This document shows positions 1-8,746 of a stretch of 64,000 nucleotides of DNA, one piece after another. Made by a program: the position numbers and the translations under genes. This DNA comes from CAWAQA01 sp963784065. GTDB lineage: Bacteria; Acidobacteriota; Vicinamibacteria; Vicinamibacterales; UBA2999. The notes beneath the pieces were generated by a model, which worked only from the letters and a program-made list of their open reading frames with translations, had not been told where the DNA came from and did not search any database. Each line of letters opens with the position of its first letter. The stretch's first letter is position 1. The stretch covers positions 400,334 through 464,333 of the forward strand of contig CAWAQA010000002.1 of the NCBI GenBank assembly GCA_963784065.1, in the 5' to 3' direction.

Positions 1-339
1 GATACCGAATGGCCCCCCCGTGAAGGCCGACATCTCGCGGACCTCCGTTCAGCAATCCTCGATCGATCGGCGGTCAGTTACGCCGTGGAGGACGCGGTAG
101 ACCTAATTGGAACGCATCCGAAGGTCGAGGGTCTCCGAGTGGCGATCGTGGCCGGGGACGCATTCGTACAGGCGGCTGTGGACGCGTTCATAGAGACGGG
201 TGTGTTCGAGCGTTTGATCCCAGGACATAGGCCACTGATGTTGGTGTTCGACAGCCTGAATCCCGCGTGCGAGTGGCTTGGTGTCGATGCCAGTAACGTC
301 GGGCGCAGCTTGCAGTCCTTGAAGACCCAATTGTCCTAG
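1..339 (+). CDS. Hypothetical protein, 3' part only
   Basis: The frame is open from the first base to a TAG at 337-339, so the start lies outside the window and about 112 residues are visible. A GTG at 85 could serve as an internal start, but the frame already looks coding before it. The fragment alternates strands and helices (LRVAIVAG, PLMLVFDS, then ACEWLGVD near the end), a pattern like the C-terminus of small SpoIIAA/STAS-like proteins. That resemblance is weak and from family knowledge only, so no function is assigned. Confidence 0.4.
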   Translation, partial: DTEWPPREGRHLADLRSAILDRSAVSYAVEDAVDLIGTHPKVEGLRVAIVAGDAFVQAAVDAFIETGVFERLIPGHRPLMLVFDSLNPACEWLGVDASNVGRSLQSLKTQLS

Positions 340-577
340 CGCCCGAGCCGCGCTACCGGCAGGAATACGAGGATCACGGCCTCGTCTTCACCAAGGAATG
401 GGGCGACGGCTGCTGGAAATACGGCAGCCTCCGTCATCCCCGGAGCGTCAAGAGGTGCGTGTCGGCTACAGCGACGAGGACCTGCTCCGGTCCCAGCGCA
501 CGGCGGACATCGGCCGCGCGCGCGCCCTCGCCGAGACGTGGCGGCAGAAAATACTGGCGAAGGGCGAATTTTACTGA
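301..577 (+). pseudogene. Broken gene fragment of unknown function
   Basis: Two coding-like stretches lie in different frames. The first reads EPRYRQEYEDHGLVFTKEW then GDGCWKYG (frame 3, about 345-430). The second reads DEDLLRSQRTADIGRARA and ends AKGEFY with a TGA at 575-577 (frame 2). The switch is near 440-455. No start codon is evident and the first stretch overlaps the preceding ORF. It looks like the 3' remnant of a gene, perhaps from a phage or other mobile element, but I do not recognise the family. Confidence 0.3.
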
Positions 578-715
578 ATTGTCCGCATCGCATGACCGCG
601 CTGCGGAGACGCCAAGTGGGTCTGCCAAAAGCATCCCTCGACGCCATGGCTCATGACCGCCGCGCCGTTTGCTTTCACGAGTGGCGGGTGGTAGCTTGTT
701 GACGAACTTCAGTCC

Positions 716-1039
716 ATGTGCAGTCTCAGAAGGTTTGCTCGTATCGGATTCATCGCCCTGCTGATTCTCCTGCCGCTGCATTAGATCGTGGACCCAGGCG
801 AGCAGTTGCCGTTCGACGATGAAGTCGTTGCCGTGCTGTATTCGGCGTTATTCATCGCGGCTATTTCGCTGACGTGCCGTACTCGGCCAGGCATTTGTTC
901 ACGCTTGTCCGGGCGGCCGCCCGGACTCGGCTTGGCGCGAACAAGACGATCCAACAGAGCCCGGTTCCAGATATCGAGGCTGCGCGGGACGAGTCGTTCG
1001 CCCACCTACCCCTCTGTCAATTCCGCATCTAGACCGTAA
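716..1039 (+). pseudogene. Small membrane-protein gene interrupted by an amber codon
   Basis: An ATG at 716 opens a 22-codon reading frame (ARIGFIALLILLPLH, a hydrophobic segment) that meets TAG at 782-784. The same frame continues with a second hydrophobic segment (VVAVLYSALFIAAISLT) until 1039. The frame is identical on both sides, so this looks like one two-helix membrane protein broken by a point stop; after about 900 the composition no longer looks coding. Alternatives are that only the 22-residue peptide is made, or that neither is real. The family is not recognised. Confidence 0.3.
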
Positions 1040-1070
1040 TCTCGCGCTGGTGTCCTGAACACCACGGTCT
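1031..1070 (+). terminator. Nested hairpin before the TonB receptor
   Basis: AGACCGT (1031-1037) can pair with ACGGTCT (1064-1070), and inside it TGGTGT (1048-1053) pairs with ACACCA (1059-1064) around a 5-nt loop. The bases after it are ATTTTC rather than a long T-run, so it is a weak intrinsic terminator or a leader hairpin of the receptor gene. Confidence 0.25.
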
Positions 1071-1101
1071 ATTTTCACGTCCGGCAGTCCGTGTCGGATT
1101 G

Positions 1102-3317
1102 ATGCGGGGGACTCTTCTCATGTCGTGGATATTTTCGCGTCTCGCATTCATGCGCGCATTCGTCACATGCGTGCCGCTCGCAGTCTATGCTCTCGGGAGC
1201 ACCATCCACGCCCAGTCACCGCCAACAGGCATCCTCGTTGTGTTCGTCCACGACGGGGATGACCGATCTCCGAGGCCGAGGTCCAGGCAGGTCCGACCAC
1301 CGGCACGACCGGGGCAGATGGCCGCGTTACTCTCACGGTTCCTGCGGGAAGGATTGATGTGATCACCACACGCGCGGGCTTCGACCCGGCCGCGGCCGCC
1401 ATCGACATCGCGGCGGGTGTTGCGTCCACGATGGATATCGAGCTACAGCCCCAGTCCACGATTGAAGAGACCGTCGTCGTGACCGCTACTCGGGCCGAAC
1501 GCCGCATTGAGGATGAGCCGTTGCGCATCGAAGTCGTCCCAGCCGAGGAGGTGCAGGAAAAGATCGCGATGGCTCCGGGTGATGTCTCGATGCTGCTCGC
1601 CGAAACGAACGGACTCCGCGTGCAGACGACTTCGCCATCGCTGGGGGGCGCGACGATACGAGTGCAGGGGCTCAGTGGCCGTTATACGCAGGTGCTCGCC
1701 GATGGGCTCCCGCTGTATGGCGGTCAATCGGGATCAGTGGGCATTCTTCAAATTCCGCCAATGGATCTCGCGCAGGTGGAAGTCATTAAGGGCGTAGCCT
1801 CGGCCCTCTATGGCATGTCCGCCGTCGGCGGCGTGGTCAACCTCGTATCTCGCCGTCCGGCACCGGGTGCTCCTGAACGAGAATTTCTGATCAATCGCAC
1901 CAGCCACGACGGCACCGATGGCGCGCTGTGGATTGCGCAAGCACTCAATGAGCAGTGGGGCTTCACGACCTTAGGTGGTCTTCACCTGCAGAACCGTTCC
2001 GACCTTGACGGTGATGGCTGGGCAGACTTGCCGATGTTTCGGCGCGTTCAGGCCCGACCGCGTGTGCTGTGGAGCAATGGAAGCGGTCGGTCTGCCCTCT
2101 TTACCGTCGGCGGAATGGCGGAAGCGCGACGGGGAGGCTCCATGCCCGGTGCGACCGTGAGCGATGGCACATCGCACCCCGAGAACTTGGACACGACTCG
2201 CGTTGACGGGGGCTTCGTCGGTCGGTTTCTCACGTCCGCTGGTCACGTGCTGGCGACGCGAGCCAGTGCGGTGACACAGCACTATGAGCACACGTTTGGC
2301 GCGACCCGTGAACGGAGTCGCAAGGGGACGTGGTTTGGTGAAACATCGCTCACAGGAACGAGCGGGAAGCATACGTGGGTCGGCGGAGCGGCCATTCAGC
2401 GCGACACGTTCCGTTCCCGTGATGTTGAAGGGTTCGATTACACCTACACCACCATCGGGATGTTTGGTCAGGACGATTTTGCGCCCACCCAGCGAATGAC
2501 CGTATCGGGGAGCGGTGGGTCATCGACATAGTGAGTTCGGCACGTTTATCAGCCCGAAACTCTCTGCACTGGTTCGCTTCGGCGGCGGGTTTACGAGCCG
2601 GGTATCGGGTGGTCGTGGGCATGTCGCACCCACGCCGTTTACGGACGAGACGGAAGCAACTGGCCTTAAGCCACTGGTTCCGCTCGGACTGCTAGAGCCC
2701 GAAGAGGCCACCAGCGTTGCGGGGGACGTGACGTGGAGTCGAGCGCCCCTGGAGGTGACAGCGACGGTGTTCAGGTCGCATATCCGAAGCGCGCTCATGT
2801 ATGAGCAATTGGAGGGTGGCCCGTTTGCGGCTCGCATAGTGAACGCCGAGGAGCCGACTCGAACCACCGGCACTGAGTTCATTGCGCGTTTCCATGAAGA
2901 CGACCTGGATGTGATCCTCACGCACATGTTCATCTGGTCTACCGAATCGAATGTGGACGAGGGCGGCGTGCGCGAAGTCCCGCTGAATCCGCGCCATACC
3001 GCGTCAATCGATGTGCTCTGGGAATTTGGGGCGTCGCAGATGGGATTCGAGGCGTTCTACTCTGGGCGGCAGGCGCTTGAGGATAATCCCTATCGCACGA
3101 CGAGCGATGATTACGTGCTGTGGGGCTTCCTGTTCCAACACCGAATCGGTCGGGCGCTGCTCTACGTGAATACCGAGAACCTCGGCGACGTGCGGCAAAC
3201 GCGATACGACCCGTTGCTTCGGCCACAAGCACTACGTGACGGCCGGTGGTCCACTAATGCATGGGCGCCCCTTGAAGGCCGAACCGTAAACGCGGGGCTG
3301 CGGTTCCGATTTGAAGC
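1102..3317 (+). pseudogene. TonB-dependent outer-membrane receptor, frameshifted
   Basis: The product would be an outer-membrane active-transport receptor. The order is: signal peptide (from ATG 1102 or 1120, ending STIHAQ), an N-terminal carboxypeptidase-regulatory-like beta domain, a plug domain (TVVVTATRAER, then VIKGVASALYGMSAVGG), and a beta barrel ending RTVNAGLRFRF. The gene is cut by frameshifts near 1258 and near 2515, and the expected terminal stop after the last aromatic (about 3316) is lost by a further one-base shift, so the frame runs on without stopping. The class is certain from the plug motifs; the substrate cannot be read. No partner transport gene is adjacent. Either it is decaying or it carries indel errors. 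Confidence 0.8.
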
Positions 3318-3343
3318 TCTGCCGGCGATAGCTCGGCGAGCTG

Positions 3344-3541
3344 ATGAAGGCGCAGCTCCTCCTGTCGCCACGGACCACGCGACTGCTCCTGCAAGGTCTG
3401 CGGTTGCCGGTGAGCGCCCGGGCGGCGCGGGCGGCTTGGGCGGGGCAACTGGGGCGTGCGCTCGGGGCGCAGGCACCCGCCTTGCGCCCGGCCGCCGTGG
3501 AAGAGCACGAAACTCGTGCGGCGACCGCGCCGGTTCCGTAG
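3344..3541 (+). CDS. Possible small Arg/Ala-rich protein
   Basis: A 65-codon frame starts at ATG 3344 with a GAG-type ribosome site just upstream and ends at TAG 3539-3541. It is rich in Ala, Arg and Leu with no recognisable motif. It lies in GC-rich sequence that also keeps the read-through of the receptor open, so it may be chance. Confidence 0.2.
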   Translation: MKAQLLLSPRTTRLLLQGLRLPVSARAARAAWAGQLGRALGAQAPALRPAAVEEHETRAATAPVP

Positions 3542-3634
3542 ACGCCGCGACCTGGAACAACCACGCGGTGAGGATGGCGCGCCGGCGTGCAGGACGAGGC
3601 CCAGTACAGGGCCTCAGGTGGGTCATTGCGTCGT

Positions 3635-3832
3635 TCACAAACCACATCGTGATTCCTGAATGGATGGGCACGGCACGTCTGCGAACGAGCAGAACACGCA
3701 ACAGTCACCCGCCTTTGGCCTCAGGACTGCCTGACACGCATAGAAGTGGAGGCACCGATCTGTGGGCATTTGCTCGATCGCGACGTGCCCACAGCGTGGA
3801 CACGTGAGCGTAGCCCGCAGGGTGACGTTCAT
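3635..3832 (-). CDS. GDCCVFCS-family small cysteine-rich protein
   Basis: A 65-residue protein with an N-terminal CPRCGH pair and the very conserved block RPKAGDCCVFCSF followed by VPCPSIQ. This is the short GDCCVYCSYG-type family that recurs on mobile elements and near metal-resistance genes. The cysteines suggest metal or zinc binding, but no activity is established for the family. The usual spacer between FY and the LRPKAG block seems a few residues shorter here (FYACQAVLRPK). ATG 3832 is the natural start. It lies just downstream of the resolvase on the same strand. Confidence 0.7.
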   Translation of the reverse strand: MNVTLRATLTCPRCGHVAIEQMPTDRCLHFYACQAVLRPKAGDCCVFCSFADVPCPSIQESRCGL

Positions 3833-3898
3833 CGCTTCTTCGCCGCCTTCCGCTTGATCTCGGTGTCCACGTACAACAAACGACTGATTGCCAAACAG

Positions 3899-4520
3899 CT
3901 ATGCAGGCGTGGTCGCGACGGCGGTTTGCTCGGCGATCTGAGGGGTCCGCTCGGGACCATTTCGGAGCACCCGGAGCCGCTCGCTGTCGCGCGAGGCGGG
4001 CACGCCGAGCACCCGGGCTGCCTCTCGGACGGACAGCCCGGCGACCTGCTGAAGGTCGCGCTCGCTGATCCGCTGCCGTTCCGTCCGAGCTTCTGACCCT
4101 GCCGCCGTGCGCGGGCGAGACCGGCGTGGATGCGCTCCCGAATCCGCTCCCGCTCGAACTCGGCGAACGAGCCCATGATGCCGAGCAGCAGTCTCCCGGT
4201 GGGGCTGGCGGTGTCGATGTTCTCCCCCGTGCTGACGAACGACACGCCCGCCGCGTTCAGGTCCTCAATGGCGGTGATCAGGTGCCGCAGGTTGCGGCCG
4301 AAGCGGTCCAACCACCACACCACCACGGTGTCTACCGTCCGGCGTCGGGCATCGGTCATGAGTTGGTCGAGTGCAGGTCGGCGGTCCTTCGCCCCGCTGA
4401 CGCCGGTGTCCACATATTCGGACGCCTCCCATCCGCGCGCCGCGCAGTAGCGGCGAAGATCGATCATTGGTTCTCGGTTTGGTCGGCCGTGCTCACGCGT
4501 GCGTAGATGGCTGCCCTCAT
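3899..4520 (-). pseudogene. Serine recombinase (resolvase/invertase family), two frameshifts
   Basis: From ATG 4520 the protein starts with AAIYARVSTADQ, holding the catalytic serine of resolvases. A one-base shift at about 4466-4470 (TGA in frame) moves the rest, IDLRRYCAARGWEASEYVDT with LDRFGRNLRHL and GSFAEFERERIRERI, to another frame. A second shift near 4095 separates the C-terminal HTH (QVAGLSVREAARVLGV), which ends at TAG 3899-3901. Put together it is a normal small resolvase of about 207 residues. It is coupled by an ATGA overlap to the ribbon-helix-helix gene upstream. As sequenced, no single frame keeps both the catalytic serine and the rest of the enzyme. Confidence 0.75.
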
Positions 4521-4701
4521 GCTCGTCGCCCCCTGCGGCTCGCCCTGGTTGCCGCCCGATTCATGGCATCGACGTCAACGCCTTTCTCCTTCAGCCACGC
4601 AGCGACGGCGCGCCGAATCTGCTCGCTCTGCGGAACACCGTCCCGCTCGCGCACTGCGTCGGTCCCGCCTTCAACTCAGGCGGCAGTTCGAGCGATGTCA
4701 T
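4517..4701 (-). pseudogene. Ribbon-helix-helix regulator (CopG/Arc type), frameshifted
   Basis: ATG 4701 begins TSLELPPELKAG; after a one-base loss near 4660 the frame continues AVRERDGVPQSEQIRRAVAA and WLKEKGVDVDAM to a TGA at 4517-4519. The pattern beta strand, then VPQSEQIRRAV helix is the classic RHH fold, about 61 residues. The stop overlaps the resolvase start (ATGA), so both are one operon. RHH proteins normally bind as dimers to short palindromes, and one lies about 50 bp upstream (4752-4761). Confidence 0.6.
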
Positions 4702-4751
4702 GTGAGGGCGTGTGCGTTCGCCCGAGTGCCGCCGACGCGCTGGCATACTGC

Positions 4752-4761
4752 TGTATATACA
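4752..4761 (-). promoter_or_regulatory. Candidate RHH operator (10-bp palindrome)
   Basis: TGTATATACA is a perfect 10-bp palindrome in an A/T-rich patch of otherwise GC-rich sequence, 51-60 bp upstream of the RHH/resolvase operon start at 4701. Position and symmetry suit autoregulation by the RHH protein; the link is an inference. Confidence 0.4.
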
Positions 4762-5163
4762 TTATGGTGCTGTGCGACGCAACAGGATTATGACTACGAT
4801 GCGATGCGTCGCTCGCGTGACGGGCGCGGGGATTGAAGCAAAGGTATGGTCGGACAGCGGCGCGTTCGTCGATCCTCGCTCAAGTGCGCCATACCTCAGT
4901 TCTTGATGACACTTGATCTCGGTCAAACGCAAGCGCCAACCGCTGTCGAACGCTGGATCATGTCCCGATAGTGGTGTTGAGGTGGGGCTCTTTTTGCGAA
5001 CTCACGACTCGCGGGTATGCCCCTGGTGCGCGCGTGCGTCGAGTGGTGACTGGCGCGGCGGAGTCGTGCGCGAGCGCGTGAGGGCACACGTCGCTACCAC
5101 GGCGACGACTGGACGAACACTGAACGAACGACGCGGATTGGGCAGCAAAACGGATAGTGGCCC
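4762..5163. other. Gene-poor stretch with an Fnr-like box
   Basis: No reading frame here has coding character or a ribosome site. The only signal seen is the TTGAT-N4-GTCAA motif described separately, plus similarity of about 60 bp (about 4905-4970) to bases about 7896-7960. Confidence 0.4.
4913..4926 (+). promoter_or_regulatory. CRP/FNR-family-like site, copy 1
   Basis: TTGATCTCGGTCAA fits the TTGAT-N4-ATCAA dyad bound by FNR/DNR-type regulators in 9 of 10 conserved positions. It is followed by AACGCAA, as in the second copy at 7904. No intact gene follows it closely, so the controlled gene may be lost. Confidence 0.35.
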
Positions 5164-5355
5164 TCGGCCGCAACACTCGATGACGATGCAGCGGCGAAGG
5201 TAGCTCGCCAGTTGCTGGCACAAGTGCGTTCCGCGTTGGTTCTGAATTGGCGGCAGAAGGCCCGAGCCAGAGCACAGGTGAAACTTGCGAATCGCGACGT
5301 GCAGGTCACGCGGACGATAACGAGCCTGCCGGCGTGCGACGCCAGGTCGCCGGGG
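5164..5355 (+). pseudogene. Remnant of type I restriction enzyme subunit R (C-terminal domain)
   Basis: One frame reads AAAKVARQLLAQVRSALVLN followed by WRQKARARAQVKLANRDV. This matches the C-terminal helical domain of EcoEI/HsdR-type subunits, where KLVLDWRKRQQ(A)RA-V--I is diagnostic. The normal ending with a YxxKxxxVFxHxxxxY segment is missing, as are all motor and nuclease domains. No hsdM or hsdS is intact nearby, so this is a leftover of a lost restriction-modification locus. The match is from family knowledge, not a search. Confidence 0.5.
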
Positions 5356-5767
5356 TGGCGTCATGACGGCGCACCACTGGACCGGAGACGACGACCGCGA
5401 CACGCTGGCGCCGGATTACGGACCGACAGGCGCCCGACGCGCCTTCAGTCGGTCCAGTAACTGCTCGGCCTCGCGCGTGGCCGTGCCGACGTTGCGGAGC
5501 AGATCCAGAAACGCCGCGCTCAACGGCGCGGTCGAACTTGTCCCGCTAAGGCGTGGGTCACGCTGCCCCTTCGAGCGTCGGCGAGCTCGACGACCGCATT
5601 GGCTTGTCCGAAGGTGGCCAGCGGTGCGACTGCGGCTACGGCTTGCGCCGGGGCAAACCGTCGGAGAGCGCAAGTAGGGGAATCACCTGGGGAAACGCAG
5701 CATTCATCGGGCGGGCACCCGCTCGCGATGCTAACCAATTCGGATAGCTCGTAGGAGGTAGCAAGCC
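5356..5767. other. No confident gene; minus-strand C-terminal fragment
   Basis: On the minus strand one frame ending at 5416 reads FLDLLRNVGTATREAEQLL then DRLKARRAPVGP, which looks like a genuine helical protein tail, and a neighbouring frame (about 5550-5640) reads FGQANAVVELADARR. They may be one broken gene. I cannot name the family. The ribosome site of the next gene lies at 5753-5759. Confidence 0.3.
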
Positions 5768-6130
5768 ATGATGTTCCTGTCCTCGTTCGCCGCGCTGATC
5801 GTTCCGATTGTGCTCGCCGTCAAAGGCAAAGCCGACCGCGGCGCATACTTCGCGCTGATGGTGCTATTCGTCGTGCTCGAATTCTATTTCGGCGCGATGA
5901 ACGCCCCTACTGCCGATACACCGTATCTCAATTCGAGCGGACAGGCTTTCCCCGCGGACGTTCAGGCGCAGGTCTTCGACATCTATGTCGGGCTCACAAG
6001 CGCGAGCGTGTTTCCGGCGATCGGCTGCCTGTTGGGCGGAATTCTCTATCGCGCACCGAAGGCCATGCCGCAGCCAGCCACTGAGCCAGAGAGCACCGCA
6101 GAGCGCGGCCAGCGCGTTACCTGCACGTAA
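5768..6130 (+). CDS. Small membrane protein of unknown function
   Basis: 120 residues starting at ATG 5768, chosen because AGGAGGT at 5753-5759 is an excellent ribosome site at ideal distance. Two or three membrane segments are visible: SFAALIVPIVLAVKG, FALMVLFVVLEFYFGAMN, and SASVFPAIGCLLGGILY near residue 80-98; the tail is polar. Nothing catalytic is apparent and the family is not recognised. It is one of the few unbroken genes in this region. Confidence 0.7.
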   Translation: MMFLSSFAALIVPIVLAVKGKADRGAYFALMVLFVVLEFYFGAMNAPTADTPYLNSSGQAFPADVQAQVFDIYVGLTSASVFPAIGCLLGGILYRAPKAMPQPATEPESTAERGQRVTCT

Positions 6131-6461
6131 GCTGACCCGCGTTCAGCCATCGAACCCGGTGCCTTTTTGCGGGCGCCGCGCCGATGAGATTTAGGGGCAG
6201 AGCGGCGCCCGGCGATCACGTCCGCTCCGTCGGCGCCACTTATCGTCTTCGAGGCGAGCGAGGCCGCGATGCGGGCGTTCGTTCGCCATGGGTGCGCTGG
6301 TATTCCGAGAGGCAGCTGTATGAAGTCGCCCCACAAAGCAGGAGATCGGAAGTGGCTACCAAGACGGCGAAGCGTCAGAGTGCGCCAACGCCGCCGTCAG
6401 CGTCGCCCGCGACCTCGGCTTCGGAGGGGATCGCTCGCGCACTTGTCGCTGGACGACGACC
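6131..6461. other. Intergenic, nothing recognised
   Basis: Overlapping frames on both strands here are Arg/Pro/Ser-rich and lack ribosome sites; I see no gene, repeat or promoter I can support. Confidence 0.3.
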
Positions 6462-6697
6462 TCACTCTTTCACACCCAGTCCCATCCGGAACTGCAGCGT
6501 CCGCTCCTCTCCGCCTCCGCAAACGCCAGCGCCTCGTCGCCGGACGGGAACACCTGGGAATGCAGGAGGCGATGCCGTTTCGGAGGACCCTCACCTCCAC
6601 GCCGTTCGGCACGAAGCGCACCTCGCAGGAGGCACCCGGTTTTCGCGGCGGAGGGTCCAGAGGGTGGAAGGGGGGCGTCGAAAGGGTAGGCGGTCAC
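6462..6697 (-). pseudogene. Small conserved protein, multiply frameshifted
   Basis: Reading from GTG 6697 and switching frames three times gives a coherent small protein: PPSGPSAAKTGCLLR, CEVRFVPNGVEVRVLRNGIA, SQVFPSGDEALAFAEAE, then RTLQFRMGLGVKE with TGA at 6462-6464. The block RFVPNGVEVxVLRNG...F-SGDEALAxAEExR is typical of short hypothetical proteins on elements of this kind. The reconstruction is mine; the function is unknown. Confidence 0.4.
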
Positions 6698-6804
6698 GGT
6701 TCTCGCTTGCCGTGGCGACGGTCGCGACGTAGGATGCCACGACTCCGGTCCTGCGCTCCGTTCGATGTCGCGGCCGCAGCGTTATCGCGTGCAGGGAGGA
6801 CTCT

Positions 6805-7850
6805 ATGCGTCTGGTCAGAGCCTGCATGTTCGTCGTCGTCGTCGTTGCGGCGGGCGCGACCCCTCTGGCCGCGCAGACCCTTCGCATCTACCAGATCGAC
6901 GTGGAGCAGGCGGACGCGGCGCTGGTGGTGATGCCGAACGGCAAAACCCTCCTCATCGACAGCGGCAAGAACGGCCACGGCCAGCGGATCCAGAACGTGA
7001 TGATGCAGGCGGGCGTCACCCAGATTGATGCCTTCGTCGCCTCCCACTACCACGAGGACCATTTCGGCGGGATTGACGATCTCGTGCGGCTGGGCGTGCC
7101 GGTGTTGGAGAGCTACGACCGGGGCGACAAGGCGTGCTGCCTTCCCGACGAGAAGAAGCGGCAACAGACGTTCCGCGACTATCAGGCGACCGTCGGAGAG
7201 GACGCCCACACGCTTCGGGCGGGAGGCGTAATCGACTGGACCCTCTCGTCTCCATCACCGCGATCTCCTCGGGCGGCGACGTGATCGGTCGGAGGCAGCC
7301 GGTGCTCGCGCGGGACGAGAACGACATGAGTATTTCGTTGCTCGTCACGTTCCGGGCTTCAAGGCATTCTTCGGCGGGGACATGAGAGTCCGACTGAGGA
7401 CGCGATTGCGGCGGCGGACTGGTGCGGATGTCGATCTCTACAAGGCCAACCACCACGGGTCCGACACCAGCTCCGCCCTTCGCTGCTCGCGGACATGATG
7501 CCGGCCCTCATCGTGATCTCCAACGGGAGCAATGGCTCCTACGACCATCCCCGAGCAGCGGTCCTCGTCCGCCTATCGCCAAATCAGCCCCGGCGCCAAC
7601 GATTCTCCAGACGAACAAGTGCTTCCGCCCGGCTCCCTGCGGGAATGTGCCGGACGACCAGATTGCTGATCCTGAAACGACCGACCAGGACGGCACGATT
7701 CGCATCACCGTTGACGCCGCCACGAGTAGCTACACGGTGGACGTACGGGACGACGACGCGCACGATTCCCGTGAAGGCGGCGGTCGCTCCGGCGTTGTCC
7801 CGCCTAAGGTCGTCATGACGGCCCTCCTCCCCACCCCCAGTGAATGGTGA
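6805..7850 (+). pseudogene. Secreted MBL-fold (ComEC-like) hydrolase, frameshifted
   Basis: A signal peptide (ATG 6805, ending PLAAQT) precedes a metallo-beta-lactamase fold of the ComEC/Rec2-hydrolase type: LLIDSGKNGHG, the metal motif SHYHEDHFGG (about residues 78-87), and later KANHHGSD with ALIVISNGSNGSYDHP. The frame changes at about 7240, 7355, 7380-7420, 7480 and 7560. The last part, IRITVDAATSSYTVDVRDD, ends at 7850 and is a C-terminal beta domain. With metal ligands intact when pieced together, the ancestral enzyme was probably a periplasmic or extracellular phosphodiesterase or nuclease-like hydrolase. Confidence 0.6.
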
Positions 7851-7903
7851 TCGTTCACACGGTGGCTCACGCCTGCGCACCACCTCCGTGTTCGTGATGA
7901 GGC

Positions 7904-7917
7904 TTGATCCCAGTCAA
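7904..7917 (+). promoter_or_regulatory. CRP/FNR-family-like site, copy 2
   Basis: TTGATCCCAGTCAA repeats the dyad seen at 4913-4926, again followed by AACGCAA, and sits about 165 bp upstream of the secreted protein gene at 8082. Distance and conservation of the flanks suggest a duplicated regulatory segment. Confidence 0.35.
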
Positions 7918-8081
7918 ACGCAAAGCTCCAGCTCTATAGCGACAATGGTACTGACATCACGCGCGGCGATGTCGCCGTGCGGTATCTGAGACCGGGTTAC
8001 CACTGACGCGGCGGCAAGGCTTCTCAAGCTGACCACCTCGCACCGGATAGACCTGGGGCCAGGGATCTGAAGACATTGTTC

Positions 8082-8655
8082 ATGAAGAGACGAAGAACTG
8101 CGTGCGGCGTCATCGCCGCGATGGTGGCGGCATGGGTCGTCACGGGTGAGGCCACGGCTCAGCAGACGGGCCCCAGCATGGACGAGACCAAGACGTGGTT
8201 GGAGTCGGAAGGGCTGGACTTGATGCGAGCCCGCCGCGTGAAGTCAGACAACGGCACGTTCACGGAGGTCGAGGACACCATCGATTCGATCACGCTGCAT
8301 AACTGCGTGCTCTCGTGGCGCATGACGGAGCTGATCGCGGTCACGGTCAAGGGCTCGGCTATTCGCCCTAGCATCTCCACGGTGGACGCCGCCATCACCC
8401 TCTCTGAGATTGGCGCGGGGAGCATCGCTGTCGCGCCGGATTCGACGTTCAGCGACTCGCGCGGTGTACGCGGTGCGGTTGGGCATCAAGCAAACGCCGT
8501 ATCGCACCACCACGAGCACCGTCAAGTGGAACGGGCAGACGGTGAATACCACGCTTGGCAAGCTCCCCACGGCCGCGGCCGATGACGGGACGCGCATCGC
8601 CAATGCGGTGAAGCACGCGGCCCTGCTGTGTGGCGCGACGAACAGCCTGTTTTGA
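8082..8655 (+). CDS. Secreted protein of unknown function, one frameshift
   Basis: ATG 8082 starts a signal peptide (VIAAMVAAWVVTGEATAQQ). The mature part contains MDETKTWLESEGLDLM, a beta-rich middle (TLHNCVLSWRMTEL) and, after a shift near 8455, VYAVRLGIKQTPYRTTT and RIANAVKHAALLCGATNSLF before TGA 8653-8655. The two halves join well at the shift, giving about 190 residues. Such proteins are common secreted hypotheticals in soil Acidobacteriota; the role is unknown. It follows the Fnr-like box at 7904. Confidence 0.5.
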
Positions 8656-8746
8656 AGGACCACACGCGAGGTCGTGGGCTCGGTTCCGGGGAATGGATAC
8701 GGGTTGGCGCTCTCCGCGCCGACGACGACGCGCAGAAGGTGAAGTG

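Noticed and set aside
3318..3807. Extension of the TonB-receptor frame by about 160 codons
   Set aside because: The receptor's natural end is the terminal aromatic residue near 3316; the extension is Arg/Ala/Gly-rich read-through and overlaps the GDCCVFCS gene on the other strand.
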